Positions 31,768 to 41,072 of a stretch of DNA of 64,000 nucleotides are shown here, piece by piece. A model generated the notes under the pieces. The model ran no database searches and had not been told where the DNA came from. It was given only the letters and a program-made list of their open reading frames with translations. The position numbers and the translations under genes are program-made. Position 1 is the first letter of the stretch. Every line of letters starts with the position of its first letter. Source of the stretch: a virus; the IMG/VR virus record IMGVR_UViG_3300008108_000039, positions 62,001 to 126,000 of that record; one strand, 5' to 3'.

Positions 31768-34629
31768 TTAATAATATAGCATTGATCTCATAACCTCAAC
31801 AGATGTGTGTTTTATAATCCATAGATATTTTAACCCATCAGGTGTAGTAAATACTTCCATTCTATTACCAATAATAGCAGCTCCCGGGTTTCCAAAAGGT
31901 GCAAATCCTGCACCATGTACTTGATTAGTAGTAACATCTAAATAATAAAATCTCATAGTAGCATCTTTTGTAAAGTAAATTCTATCACCACCATCATAAG
32001 CATACATTGTACCTGTTGTTAAAGTTTCTGGTTGTGGGCTTGTTGCTAACACTTCTACTTTATCTGTTGGAATATCAATGTAATCAAAGTTATTAACTGC
32101 ACCACCTCTTGCTATATAAATTCTTCTTCCACGTAAATTAGGATCTGAATTACCTTGTACCCATTGAGCTTCAATTCCTGTACTTCTAATAGGTTGTTGT
32201 AATATGGCATATGATGAACTTACAAGACCAGGTGCAGTACCAAGTGCAGCAAATGTAAGAGTGTTGTTTGTATTACTAGCTATAGTAGATTCTTGTCCTT
32301 GACCAGTACCAGTTAATATTTTTATTCTTCGACCTGCAAAAAAGTTAGTTAACCAACCAGAAGAACTTATTTGTCCAAGAGCAGCACTTTGAGAATAGTT
32401 AACAAGATATGTTCCTATACTACTACTTTGGAAAGTATTTGGTCCAAAAGCAGTAATAAATGTACCTGGTGCTACAAAACTTCCTGTTATTACTGAGCCT
32501 ATTCCTAAACCTCCTGTAACAAAAGAGTTTAATGTAACTGTTAATACGTTTCCTGCTATTGAACCAGAACCAAGAAAGCTAGTGTTTATGTCTTGTAAAG
32601 TAGTTGTTGATGGAGCACTACCAGTGGCAAAACCAGTATACATAGATCCTATCATTTCAGGTCTTGTTATGATATATCTTGAAACTCCATTAATAGGAGC
32701 AGTATTTGCTACTGTAGCAAATGTTAATGTAGTAGCAGTATTTGATAATATTCTTAGGTTTTGACCTGATACTAAACCAGAAGCAGCAGTCATTGTAGAT
32801 GTTACCATATGTACAACATAGTTAGCCCATTGATTTACTCTCCAGTTTTTAGTTGTATCAGATAATTGTGTTTGACTTTGTAAACCAGTTAAAGTAGTTG
32901 ACGCTGGAGTTCCAGGCATTGTATAGGTAAAGGTTAAAGGGGTAGGTACTGATACAATAGTAAATGTACCATTAAAGTTAGCATCAGTAGCACCTCTTAC
33001 TGTTACTGTTTGGCCTGCTCTATAACTATGAGTAACGGCCATAGTAACAGTAGCTGTTGTAGTTACGTTAGCAAGTGAAGCAATCGCTTGAGGTCTATTA
33101 GAACCAAGTTGAACAGAACCACTGCATGCTAAACCACCATCTTCGTCTCTACCAAAAGTCATTAAATCATCAGATATATTTAATATATGGGCAGTAGCAT
33201 TATTTCCTAAGAAAAGATAATTTTTATCTGTATCAGCAGTTATAGTATAAACAGATGTATTATCTAAAGCTACAGAAGATGAACCATATAACGTTAAAGA
33301 ACTAGAGTTATTTGATAAAATAGGAGCATATAAACCCGTTCCACTACCACTAGTAATACGTACAGCATAATTTTTCCATCTATTTACAGACCAGTTTTTA
33401 GTAGAATCTACTAATAACCCAAAAGATCCAGATGTTGCTCTACCAGCATCAAATCCATCTATGAAATATTGTGAACCAGAATTAGGTGCTACAGACATTG
33501 TTTCATAAGTTAATGTAGTAGCAGTATTTGATAATATTCTAGCTTGTTGACCTTCTCCTTGTCCGCTCCATATTCTTACATAATAACTTCCACTAATACT
33601 ACTACTAGCCCATTGATTTGTAAGCCATGCTTTTGAGGTATCTGTTAAGCTAGATGTAGTACCAGTTATAGTTGCTACACCTCTTTCCCATATTGTAGCT
33701 TGATCTCCTGTTCTTTCAATAGTGGCATCAGTACCAACAGACGCTATATTATTAGTTACTGCTGATCTAACATACCATGTATCTGTAATTATATCATATT
33801 GTTGTAATGTATAGAATGGAGTAGCAGCAGCAGATGATGCTAAAAGTATAGCTCCTCCTTCTACTTTATAACGAGATGAAGAATCAGGTATAATAGACCA
33901 AGGATTATCAAGAGTAGCAATAGAAGCTTCTATATTCACTACGGTTTGGGAACCAGCTGCAGAAGCAATAGCAGGAGAAAATACAGCAGGGTTTGCAAAA
34001 GTTTCATGTGGTACCATTAATGAATCACCTAAAACAAGTAAACTAGATGAATTAGCTAATATTCTTCTTACTTGACCTACACCTGAGTTTTGTACTACTC
34101 TTGCTTGATAACCAGCCCATTGATTTATTCTCCAGTTTTTAGTAGAATCTGTTATACTTATGTTACCAATAGTATTTGATACAGCTGTAGCTACAGCCAT
34201 ATCTTCTATTCTAGAATCATCAATATCAGTAATAGTTCTTCTCTGACCTGCACCAGTACCAGCAACAATAGAAATATCATATCCTCGAAAAGCTTTACCA
34301 AAATATGCAGGAATATAAACACTATTAGCACTAGCTGATATTATATTACCTTCAACTCCTGCAGACATTAAAAATCTCATTTCTGAGAATGTTGTTGGAG
34401 TTATTGGAGGTGATTGTAACTGCATATAAGTATCAGTCCAAGTGTCGTATCTCCAAAAGCTAGTGGCCGCATTTAGATAGTAGATATATCTACCAAAGTT
34501 AATATGCATTACAGGATTTAAAGCAGTACATGTTGCTGATATAGCTGAGCTATTACCTCCTTGTGCATCTCTTAATCTTTCCCATACTGGTAAATCTATT
34601 CCTAATTTGTTGTTGTTTATTACTCCCAT
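31768..34629 (-). CDS. Large repeat-containing virion protein
   Basis: 953 residues with five divergent copies of a module 'DSTKNWxxNQWxxYxVRI.SG.G.GQ..ILSNT.TTLT', near plus-strand positions 34100-34200, 33540-33640, 33300-33420, 32700-32880 and 32230-32370. The modules alternate with beta-rich spacers. The C-terminus (TGTMYAYDGGDRIYFTKDATM) is more propeller-like. Modular beta proteins of this kind are common in phage tail fibres and decoration structures. It lies upstream of the fibre genes' end, so a tail-surface location is likely; the receptor is unknown. Confidence 0.72.
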   Translation of the reverse strand: MGVINNNKLGIDLPVWERLRDAQGGNSSAISATCTALNPVMHINFGRYIYYLNAATSFWRYDTWTDTYMQLQSPPITPTTFSEMRFLMSAGVEGNIISASANSVYIPAYFGKAFRGYDISIVAGTGAGQRRTITDIDDSRIEDMAVATAVSNTIGNISITDSTKNWRINQWAGYQARVVQNSGVGQVRRILANSSSLLVLGDSLMVPHETFANPAVFSPAIASAAGSQTVVNIEASIATLDNPWSIIPDSSSRYKVEGGAILLASSAAATPFYTLQQYDIITDTWYVRSAVTNNIASVGTDATIERTGDQATIWERGVATITGTTSSLTDTSKAWLTNQWASSSISGSYYVRIWSGQGEGQQARILSNTATTLTYETMSVAPNSGSQYFIDGFDAGRATSGSFGLLVDSTKNWSVNRWKNYAVRITSGSGTGLYAPILSNNSSSLTLYGSSSVALDNTSVYTITADTDKNYLFLGNNATAHILNISDDLMTFGRDEDGGLACSGSVQLGSNRPQAIASLANVTTTATVTMAVTHSYRAGQTVTVRGATDANFNGTFTIVSVPTPLTFTYTMPGTPASTTLTGLQSQTQLSDTTKNWRVNQWANYVVHMVTSTMTAASGLVSGQNLRILSNTATTLTFATVANTAPINGVSRYIITRPEMIGSMYTGFATGSAPSTTTLQDINTSFLGSGSIAGNVLTVTLNSFVTGGLGIGSVITGSFVAPGTFITAFGPNTFQSSSIGTYLVNYSQSAALGQISSSGWLTNFFAGRRIKILTGTGQGQESTIASNTNNTLTFAALGTAPGLVSSSYAILQQPIRSTGIEAQWVQGNSDPNLRGRRIYIARGGAVNNFDYIDIPTDKVEVLATSPQPETLTTGTMYAYDGGDRIYFTKDATMRFYYLDVTTNQVHGAGFAPFGNPGAAIIGNRMEVFTTPDGLKYLWIIKHTSVEVMRSMLYY

Positions 34630-34640
34630 TATTTATAATT

Positions 34641-34961
34641 TTATGATATTTTACTTCTTAATCCGGTATTGTACATAATTCTTTGGTTCATCATTTGAAA
34701 ATCTACGTTAGTATAACCACCAAAGTTACCAATTGAGTTTGTACCTGCTGGTAAGGCGTTTGTTATACCTGTGACTGCACTTACAGTACCTACAGTTGTT
34801 ATAGTAGATAATGTTAAACCAGTCGTTATTGCATCTATTGTTATTCTTTGTCTTTGAGCAGCATCTTGCGCTGTAGATGGTTCTAATGCTCTTAATATAC
34901 GTCTTAATAATATTATTGAGTCATCTGTTGAAGCATTTTTTGGTACTTGATTGTATGCCAT
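34641..34961 (-). CDS. Small structural protein before the repeat protein
   Basis: 106 residues beginning MAYNQVPKNASTDDSIILLRRILRALEPS and then Thr/Ala/Gly-rich strands ending NTGLRSKIS. The 'D.ilLRrIlraLep...D..qRqRi' opening recurs in small phage tail proteins. It lies 11 bases before the 953-residue gene and may assemble with it. Function inferred by position. Confidence 0.62.
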   Translation of the reverse strand: MAYNQVPKNASTDDSIILLRRILRALEPSTAQDAAQRQRITIDAITTGLTLSTITTVGTVSAVTGITNALPAGTNSIGNFGGYTNVDFQMMNQRIMYNTGLRSKIS

Positions 34962-34963
34962 AT

Positions 34964-35530
34964 TTAATATATTATATAGTTAGTATCGTTTGGAGAAATA
35001 TCTATTGAATTATATGGATTATCAATAACTACTATTGTTCCATCATCTATCATGCTAAAGTCACTTACATAAATAGTAGCAGATCCTTCTATTAATTTTA
35101 TTGTGTATTGATTTTTATTCCCCGCAGGAGGTGGTAATATAAATGTATTTACACCTCTCGAAGAATAAATATATCTATCTCCATTACCTGCAGGAGGTGT
35201 TACTGTTGAATTTAGTGTAGGAGATATGTTTACTGTTAGTCCGCCTCCACCACCACCTCCACCAGCTACAGCTAAAGCAAATGATGCTGTAGTAGCGAAT
35301 GATGCTGTACCTTGTAATGAACCTGTTATACTACCACTTACTCTTAGGGAACCTGTTACAGTGTGGATATCGGATATTATATTACCGATTTTTAAACCCG
35401 TATCGGATACTTGAAATTCTATTCCAGAACCAGTAACAATAGTAAAACCGCCTGATACCGCTAAAGATCCGGTTACGGCTGAATTGTTTAAAGAAAATAA
35501 ACCATTTCTGGCTACGAATTCGTTTGGCAT
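34964..35530 (-). CDS. Small fibre-like protein with Gly/Ser/Thr repeats
   Basis: 188 residues. The middle reads TVTGSLRVSGSITGSLQGTASFATTASFA, the same beta-repeat style as the large fibre at 38771-41059, and includes GLKIGNIISDIHTVTGSL, a close copy of a segment inside that fibre. A run of eight glycines follows. The C-terminus is a compact beta domain. It looks like a shortened or split fibre that shares modules with its neighbours by recombination. Confidence 0.68.
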   Translation of the reverse strand: MPNEFVARNGLFSLNNSAVTGSLAVSGGFTIVTGSGIEFQVSDTGLKIGNIISDIHTVTGSLRVSGSITGSLQGTASFATTASFALAVAGGGGGGGGLTVNISPTLNSTVTPPAGNGDRYIYSSRGVNTFILPPPAGNKNQYTIKLIEGSATIYVSDFSMIDDGTIVVIDNPYNSIDISPNDTNYIIY

Positions 35531-35578
35531 TGTTTTTCTTTGTTTAGTTCCCTATCCCTAAAATAAAGATTGCTGATA

Positions 35579-35586
35579 ATAAATAT
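35579..35586 (-). promoter_or_regulatory. Candidate late promoter element ATATTTAT
   Basis: 48 bases upstream of the small fibre-like gene start at 35530. Confidence 0.4.
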
Positions 35587-35590
35587 GTAA

Positions 35591-36364
35591 TTATAAACCA
35601 AATCTTGATTTTAGTGCATTATAGTTTTGTGATACTTCTGAAGCTGATAATACTTTATTATATGTTAATACTTGAGCTATTGCCCCGTTAAAGTATGTGC
35701 CATTGCTTATCGATACTCCTAAACTGAAAGGACCATTTGTGTCAGCATTCCAATCAGTTCCACTAGTCATAGTCGCTGTATTTAACCCTGTAGACTTATA
35801 TAGATAAACATTAATTGTTTTAGTTTGACCTGTACCTGGAGCGTTGATGGTTACGGTAACAAAATTCCAAATATTTGTATCTACAGCTAAGCCTGAAGAC
35901 AGGAATGTCCAAGCTGCATTTGTTGAGGTTCTCCACTCCACAACAAGAGTGTTTGTATTAAGATCAAATAATAAACCTGGCGTTCTGTATGTTCCGTATC
36001 TATCATAGATATAGGCAAAGTTTCCACTATTATTACCATTTTTTCTTAGCCATAAAGAAAAACTGTGACTTTGACTATTACTAAAAAGAGTGTTACTATT
36101 ATTTACTAAATCAGCATAATCATCTGTCCCGTCAAACACAATATTACCACTATTAGCACTACTAAAAGTAGGACCATTAACTAATGTTCCGTTATTTCCA
36201 TTTCCACTTAAATCAGTCCATGTTGTTCCACTACCGGGATATGATGCTGTATTTCCAGCATCTAAATACAGTACTAATCCATCTGTTATTATTGTGGGTA
36301 AGGGTGCAACTCTAAATCCTCCACTACTAACTCTAAATCCACCACTATTAATTCTAAATGACAT
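35591..36364 (-). CDS. LamG/concanavalin A-like adhesin (paralogue 1)
   Basis: 257 residues. After a short repeat (INSGGFRVSSGGFRV) comes a LamG-type jelly roll: GLVLYLDAGNTASYPGSGTTW, then DLSGNGNNGTL, IVFDGTDDYADL and SFSLWLRKN, ending in an ALKSRFGL C-terminus. Such domains bind glycans or proteins on cell surfaces. It is the first of four paralogues in tandem; the shared C-terminal 'NY.A.K.RFGL' suggests gene duplication. Receptor binding is inferred from fold and location. Confidence 0.8.
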   Translation of the reverse strand: MSFRINSGGFRVSSGGFRVAPLPTIITDGLVLYLDAGNTASYPGSGTTWTDLSGNGNNGTLVNGPTFSSANSGNIVFDGTDDYADLVNNSNTLFSNSQSHSFSLWLRKNGNNSGNFAYIYDRYGTYRTPGLLFDLNTNTLVVEWRTSTNAAWTFLSSGLAVDTNIWNFVTVTINAPGTGQTKTINVYLYKSTGLNTATMTSGTDWNADTNGPFSLGVSISNGTYFNGAIAQVLTYNKVLSASEVSQNYNALKSRFGL

Positions 36365-36374
36365 TTTTAAAAAT

Positions 36375-36632
36375 TTAAGGTAGAGATCCTGTAATTGGTT
36401 TGCTCCAAAAAGAACCAGTTAAAATATTTAACATTTGAGGATAAGTATACGGCCCCTCTTTAGTTGACATACTTCCTAAAAAAGAAGGTGCAGATCCACT
36501 ATCAAATTTAATAAATGATTTTGTACCATCTACTGATCTTCTAAGTGTGTTAGCTGTACTTTCTTTAACTTCTTCGAAGTCTATTTTGTTAATTTCGCTA
36601 ACATTAAAAATGTAAAAAATTCTGTTTTCCAT
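36375..36632 (-). CDS. Small protein within adhesin array
   Basis: 85 residues, starting MENRIFYIFNVSEINKIDFEEVKES and ending in a Gly/Ser/Pro stretch (TGSFWSKPITGSLP). No domain is recognised. It is enclosed by two LamG-type genes with gaps of 10 and 12 bases, so it is probably a small tail-attached or assembly factor for them. Confidence 0.6.
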   Translation of the reverse strand: MENRIFYIFNVSEINKIDFEEVKESTANTLRRSVDGTKSFIKFDSGSAPSFLGSMSTKEGPYTYPQMLNILTGSFWSKPITGSLP

Positions 36633-36644
36633 TGTTTTGTGTTT

Positions 36645-37421
36645 TTATAATTCAAATCTATCTTTATATGCATTAAAATTTTGTGCTATTTCCTTATCAG
36701 ATAATACCCTATCATATACCATCATAGGACCTAAATTACCAGTAAATTGATCTGAATTACCGGTATTAAAATTAGATCCAAATGTTATTGTATTAGCATT
36801 ATTGTTTACCCATGCATAAGAACCTATGTTGGTAGTGCCTATTGTTATACCGTTCCTATAAACTCTAAACTTTAAGTTTACTCTATCTATTGACGCGCAC
36901 CAAAAAGCCCATCTATACCTAGTTTCACAATTTATTACCTGTGGTACTTCGACCTTAATGTTGGGAAAGTACCCAAAACTACCGTTAGAACCTTGTAAGT
37001 CAAAACCTCCTGTTGAGTCGTATGGTTGGCCGTCGAATATCGATTGAATTACTCTATAAGTTACTTGTGGAGAGAATTGGTTACCAGAATTCCATATGTT
37101 CCATATTTCTACGTAACCGTTTGGGGTTCTAGGTCCTGTTCTTTTTATCCAAGCACAAACAGTAAAAAAATTTCCTGTATCTTTGGTTCTAGTGTTGACA
37201 GGCATTGTAGCATAATCATCTGTTCCGTCAAAAGTAATAGATCCACCTCCATCAGTTGAGTAAGCAGGACCATTTTGTAAAGTCATATTATTTCCAACAC
37301 CGCTTAAATCAAATATAGTTGAACCGCTACCAGGGTACGATGATAAGTTACCTGGATCTATTAAAAATATAGATCCACTAGAAGCAACAAAAGGTCTTGG
37401 TCCACCATTTAATGTACTCAT
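36645..37421 (-). CDS. LamG/concanavalin A-like adhesin (paralogue 2)
   Basis: 258 residues with the same framework: GSIFLIDPGNLSSYPGSGST, DLSGVGNNMTL, ITFDGTDDYATM and a C-terminal NFNAYKDRFEL. It differs most from the other three in the middle (a longer loop rich in Tyr/Asn and cysteine), which is expected of receptor-contacting surfaces. It overlaps paralogue 3 by four bases (ATGA), so the array is translationally coupled. Confidence 0.8.
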   Translation of the reverse strand: MSTLNGGPRPFVASSGSIFLIDPGNLSSYPGSGSTIFDLSGVGNNMTLQNGPAYSTDGGGSITFDGTDDYATMPVNTRTKDTGNFFTVCAWIKRTGPRTPNGYVEIWNIWNSGNQFSPQVTYRVIQSIFDGQPYDSTGGFDLQGSNGSFGYFPNIKVEVPQVINCETRYRWAFWCASIDRVNLKFRVYRNGITIGTTNIGSYAWVNNNANTITFGSNFNTGNSDQFTGNLGPMMVYDRVLSDKEIAQNFNAYKDRFEL

Positions 37422-38095
37422 AATCCATACCTCCCTTTTTGTGCGTTGTAGTTTTGTAATACTTCTGATGCTGATAAACCTCTATTATAAATTAAAAAAT
37501 TTGATAGGTTTCCATTTAAATTACCTCCAGTCCCGTCAAATCTTACTCCTACTGTTACATCCGAAGTGCCATTAAGTGGATTTCCAGTTCTTGTTCCTGA
37601 ATTGTCAAGTGAATTATTTAAATAGATACTTGATAGATTTGATTTAAAAGTAACTGTACCAAAATACCATATATTTTGAGTTATGTTTGCATTAGTCTGT
37701 AACCATCCTCCTGATGTTCCTTCCACAAAAAAAGATAATTTTGATGAAGTTTGCCCTGAAGGGCCTATTCCTACATACCAAGAGTTATTACCTTTAGTGA
37801 CTATATAATTATCCACATCCTTTTTACTAATAAACCAAAAACATATACTAAATTCAGAAACATTAAAAATAGAATTATGAGATACATTAACATAATCATC
37901 AGTACCATCAAACACAATATTACCACTATTAGCACTACTAAAAGTAGGACCATTTGTAAGAGTACCGTTATTTTTATATGCGCTTAAATCTCTCCATGTA
38001 GTTCCACTACCTGGGTAAGATGCTTTATTTCCAGCATCTAAATATAATACTAATCCATCAGTAACTACATTATTATATCCTACTCTCCCACTCAT
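37418..38095 (-). CDS. LamG/concanavalin A-like adhesin (paralogue 3)
   Basis: 225 residues: GLVLYLDAGNKASYPGSGTTW, DLSAYKNNGTL, IVFDGTDDYVNV, then EFSICFWFISKK and a C-terminal NYNAQKGRYGL. The N-terminal half is nearly identical to paralogue 1 while the loops differ. It overlaps genes on both sides by four bases. It is the shortest of the four, and lacks the N-terminal SGGFRV repeat. Confidence 0.8.
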   Translation of the reverse strand: MSGRVGYNNVVTDGLVLYLDAGNKASYPGSGTTWRDLSAYKNNGTLTNGPTFSSANSGNIVFDGTDDYVNVSHNSIFNVSEFSICFWFISKKDVDNYIVTKGNNSWYVGIGPSGQTSSKLSFFVEGTSGGWLQTNANITQNIWYFGTVTFKSNLSSIYLNNSLDNSGTRTGNPLNGTSDVTVGVRFDGTGGNLNGNLSNFLIYNRGLSASEVLQNYNAQKGRYGL

Positions 38096-38781
38096 AGTCC
38101 AAATCTTGATTTTTGCGCATAATAATTTTGAAATACTTCTTTGTCTGATAATGCTCTATTATATAATCTTACTATTGAGATGTTAGCTGCTAGTTCAAAT
38201 CCTGTACCTGTAGAATAACGAGAAATAAAAAGTTGTCGAACAGGTGTAGTAGCACTTCCAATAGCTAAAGATTTGTTTAATATCCCGTTAATATACATTT
38301 TTGCAAAATCCCCGCTTTTTTCTGTTACACATACATGATAATATACATTTGCCGAATAGGTTGAAGATGGCCGTATTGAAGTAGCTGCATCGTAACCGTA
38401 AATCCAACCGCTTCCGTTTCCAAGAAGGGAATTAAAATATCCCTCACTTATTTCTAATCTAATACCTACGTCTAAATCTAAAATCATTTGTTGGTTAGTA
38501 GTATAAGTAGGTATTTTAATAAACACTTCTTTAGTTAACTCTGATAAACCTTGAATGTTTGTAGTGGTGACAGCATAATCATCAGTACCATCAAAAACGA
38601 TGCTACCACCATTAGCACTATCGAAAGTCGGTCCATTCGTTAATGTTCCGTTATATCCATTTCCACTTAAATCAGTCCATGTTGTACCACTACCAGGATA
38701 TGATGCAGGATTTCCAGCATCTAAATGTAAAACCATTCCGCTGGTAACTATGCTAGGTCTTGGTCCAAAACTATATGCCAC
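38092..38781 (-). CDS. LamG/concanavalin A-like adhesin (paralogue 4)
   Basis: 229 residues: GMVLHLDAGNPASYPGSGTTW, DLSGNGYNGTL, IVFDGTDDYAVT, ending NYYAQKSRFGL. It is the paralogue nearest to the large fibre gene and overlaps that gene's end by 11 bases. Position and sharing of the N-terminal strand set suggest the four proteins assemble onto the same tail structure, perhaps as alternative tips; this is inference. Confidence 0.8.
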   Translation of the reverse strand: MAYSFGPRPSIVTSGMVLHLDAGNPASYPGSGTTWTDLSGNGYNGTLTNGPTFDSANGGSIVFDGTDDYAVTTTNIQGLSELTKEVFIKIPTYTTNQQMILDLDVGIRLEISEGYFNSLLGNGSGWIYGYDAATSIRPSSTYSANVYYHVCVTEKSGDFAKMYINGILNKSLAIGSATTPVRQLFISRYSTGTGFELAANISIVRLYNRALSDKEVFQNYYAQKSRFGL

Positions 38782-41059
38782 GTATTATTGATTTAATTTT
38801 CCAATTCGGTGTTGATGTAGATCCTGTTACTACAAGGTTACTACCCGATACAAATGCCGCAAAGGTTACTCCCGAGGTATTTCCAAAATCTACGGTAGAG
38901 TAATCCGTGTATTGCGCTAAGGAACCACTCCATGTGGCCATAAATGTTCCTACTCTAACAGAATTATTTAATCGTACGGTATAATCTATAAAAACACCAT
39001 CGTATGATGCCGTAGGTACGCTTGCTATCAAATTCACACTGGAAGTAGAAGAAAACGGTATTAAGTTAGTGGTGTTTAATGAGGGAGCCAAATAACTTCC
39101 CATTAACACTCTACCATCGGAAAATGCTTCTAGTACAGGTAAACCTGATGCATCCGACACTACGAATAATGATCCCGACAAGCTATCTGTTATAGAAAAT
39201 AATTCACCTTGTGAACCTTGTATTAATATTATTGGTTGAGATGATCCTGAACCTACAATTATAAGTCTTTGAGTTCCAGAACCAGAAATATAGATAGATG
39301 AAGCAGATACATTACCTGTCATTACTGCTGAACCTGTTAGTATTAAGCTGCCTGTTATAATTGCTGAACCGGTAAAGGGAAATGCAGATCCACCCCCGCC
39401 CGCTACTGTGATTGGGAACGTAGTTCCGTCTCCTTTTGTAAAAGTAATAGTGTTAGATGCTACAGAGGCTGTTACTAAAGCATTTGGTGTAAATGATGCT
39501 GTAGCAGCTGTTATAGCGTTTGATATTGAACCGCTAAAGAATGAAGCAGATACAGCATTAAATGCCCAACTAGCAGTTCCGAATAATGATCCAGTAACAT
39601 TACCTCTTAGAGAACCAGTTATACTACCACTTAATATTAAAGAACCTGTTACAGTGTGAATATCAGTTAATGCATTTCCTATTTTTATACCTGTAGAAGA
39701 TATTACTAATTCTTCAGGACCACCTAAATTTACCCCAAAAGAACCAGTAACTGATACACTACCCGATAACGAAGTAGAACCAGTTACAATTAGACTACCA
39801 GTAATAATTGCTGAACCAGTGTATGGGAATGATGCTCCTCCACCTCCACCACTTCCTGTGTTAACAGTAATAGGAAATGTAGTTCCATCTCCTTTAGTAA
39901 AGGTGATAATATTAGAAGAAACAGATGCTGTTATAAGAGCGTTTGGTGTAAATGAAGCTGTAGCTGCAAATGAAGCCGAAGTTGCATTTATTGCATTAGC
40001 TATTGAACCACTAAAAAATGAAGCAGTAGCTGCAAAAGATGCAGATATGGTTTGAGATGAACTAATAGCAAATGAAGCAGTTAATGTATTTATTATACTA
40101 CCAGATACAGTTATTGAACCGGATATTAGTACTGAACCTGTTATTGTTTGATTACCTCTGAAAATGTTTGAACCAGTAGTAGCAAATGATCCTGTTCTGG
40201 AGTTTAATGATGATGTAAATGATAATATACTAGCGCTAAAGTTATTTATTGAACTACTAAAGTTTAATAATGATGCTGTTTGAGCATTTAATGAAGCAGT
40301 AGCTAATAATATTGAGCTACTAAAATTATATATTGATGCAGTAGCGGCATTTATTGAACTAGTATAGTTATTGAAAGATCCGGTTTGTATAAACTGAGTA
40401 CTGTCTAATCCATCTAATAAATCAGCATTGTTAGCATATGATGCTGTACCAAATAAAGATGATGTTATTCCTAAAGTTGTTGTTAAAGAACCAGTTACTA
40501 TTACGCTGCCAGAAAATGAACTAGATCCTGTTACAACTAGACTACCAGTAATAATAGCAGAACCAGTAAATGGAAATGTAGCTCCACCTCCACCACCACC
40601 TGAACCAGTATTAACTGTAATTGGAAATGTAGTTCCGTCTCCTTTGGTGAATGTTATTGTATTAGATGTTACCGAAGCTGTTACAAGAGCGTTTGGTGTA
40701 AACGAAGCAGATATAGCATTAATTGCCCAACTAGCTGTACCAAATAATGAACCTGTAAACCCACCTAATGATGTTATACTTCCTGTTACAATTAAAGAAC
40801 CACTAGTTGTTATACTACCAGATATTACTAATGAACCACTAATATTACTTCCTACTACTTGCCAACTAGAATTTAATGATGGTTGTGTTGCGTCTAATAA
40901 AACATATAATGTATTATTATCTTGTTGAAATACGACTAAACCTTTATATACATTAGCAGTAGATAATCCTAACCTAGCGGCCTGATTTGCTAATGCAAAC
41001 CTAGCATCTGCAGGCTCTGTACTTGTTATATTAAAACCACCAGGTAATACAATTGGCAT
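38771..41059 (-). CDS. Large modular tail fibre
   Basis: 762 residues. The N-terminus (FNITSTEPADARFALANQAA) is an attachment-type segment; the rest is built from 'TGSLxVTGSxxxSGS' and 'FGTASWAxNAxSASF' beta repeats with three larger copies of SNTITFTKGDGTTFPITV followed by a poly-Gly and PFTGSAIITGSL. The C-terminal 110 residues form a separate domain (IDYTVRLNNSVRVGTFMATW). It is likely a trimeric receptor-binding fibre. Copies within the gene at DNA level favour recombination. Confidence 0.8.
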   Translation of the reverse strand: MPIVLPGGFNITSTEPADARFALANQAARLGLSTANVYKGLVVFQQDNNTLYVLLDATQPSLNSSWQVVGSNISGSLVISGSITTSGSLIVTGSITSLGGFTGSLFGTASWAINAISASFTPNALVTASVTSNTITFTKGDGTTFPITVNTGSGGGGGGATFPFTGSAIITGSLVVTGSSSFSGSVIVTGSLTTTLGITSSLFGTASYANNADLLDGLDSTQFIQTGSFNNYTSSINAATASIYNFSSSILLATASLNAQTASLLNFSSSINNFSASILSFTSSLNSRTGSFATTGSNIFRGNQTITGSVLISGSITVSGSIINTLTASFAISSSQTISASFAATASFFSGSIANAINATSASFAATASFTPNALITASVSSNIITFTKGDGTTFPITVNTGSGGGGGASFPYTGSAIITGSLIVTGSTSLSGSVSVTGSFGVNLGGPEELVISSTGIKIGNALTDIHTVTGSLILSGSITGSLRGNVTGSLFGTASWAFNAVSASFFSGSISNAITAATASFTPNALVTASVASNTITFTKGDGTTFPITVAGGGGSAFPFTGSAIITGSLILTGSAVMTGNVSASSIYISGSGTQRLIIVGSGSSQPIILIQGSQGELFSITDSLSGSLFVVSDASGLPVLEAFSDGRVLMGSYLAPSLNTTNLIPFSSTSSVNLIASVPTASYDGVFIDYTVRLNNSVRVGTFMATWSGSLAQYTDYSTVDFGNTSGVTFAAFVSGSNLVVTGSTSTPNWKIKSIIRGI
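39340..40700. repeat. Three divergent repeat modules inside the large fibre gene
   Basis: A block of about 160 bases encoding TKGDGTTFPITV, a glycine run and FTGSAIITGSL occurs near 40540-40700, 39780-39960 and 39340-39500 with point differences. A related half-module lies at about 42700-42890 in the next gene. It offers homology for loop-out or domain exchange. Confidence 0.7.
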
Positions 41060-41072
41060 TTAGTTAGTTATT

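Noticed and set aside
39408-40928. Long plus-strand open frames opposite the fibre gene
   Set aside because: They are complements of Gly/Ser/Thr repeats, have biased Val/Pro/Asn content, no leader signals and no neighbours in that direction.
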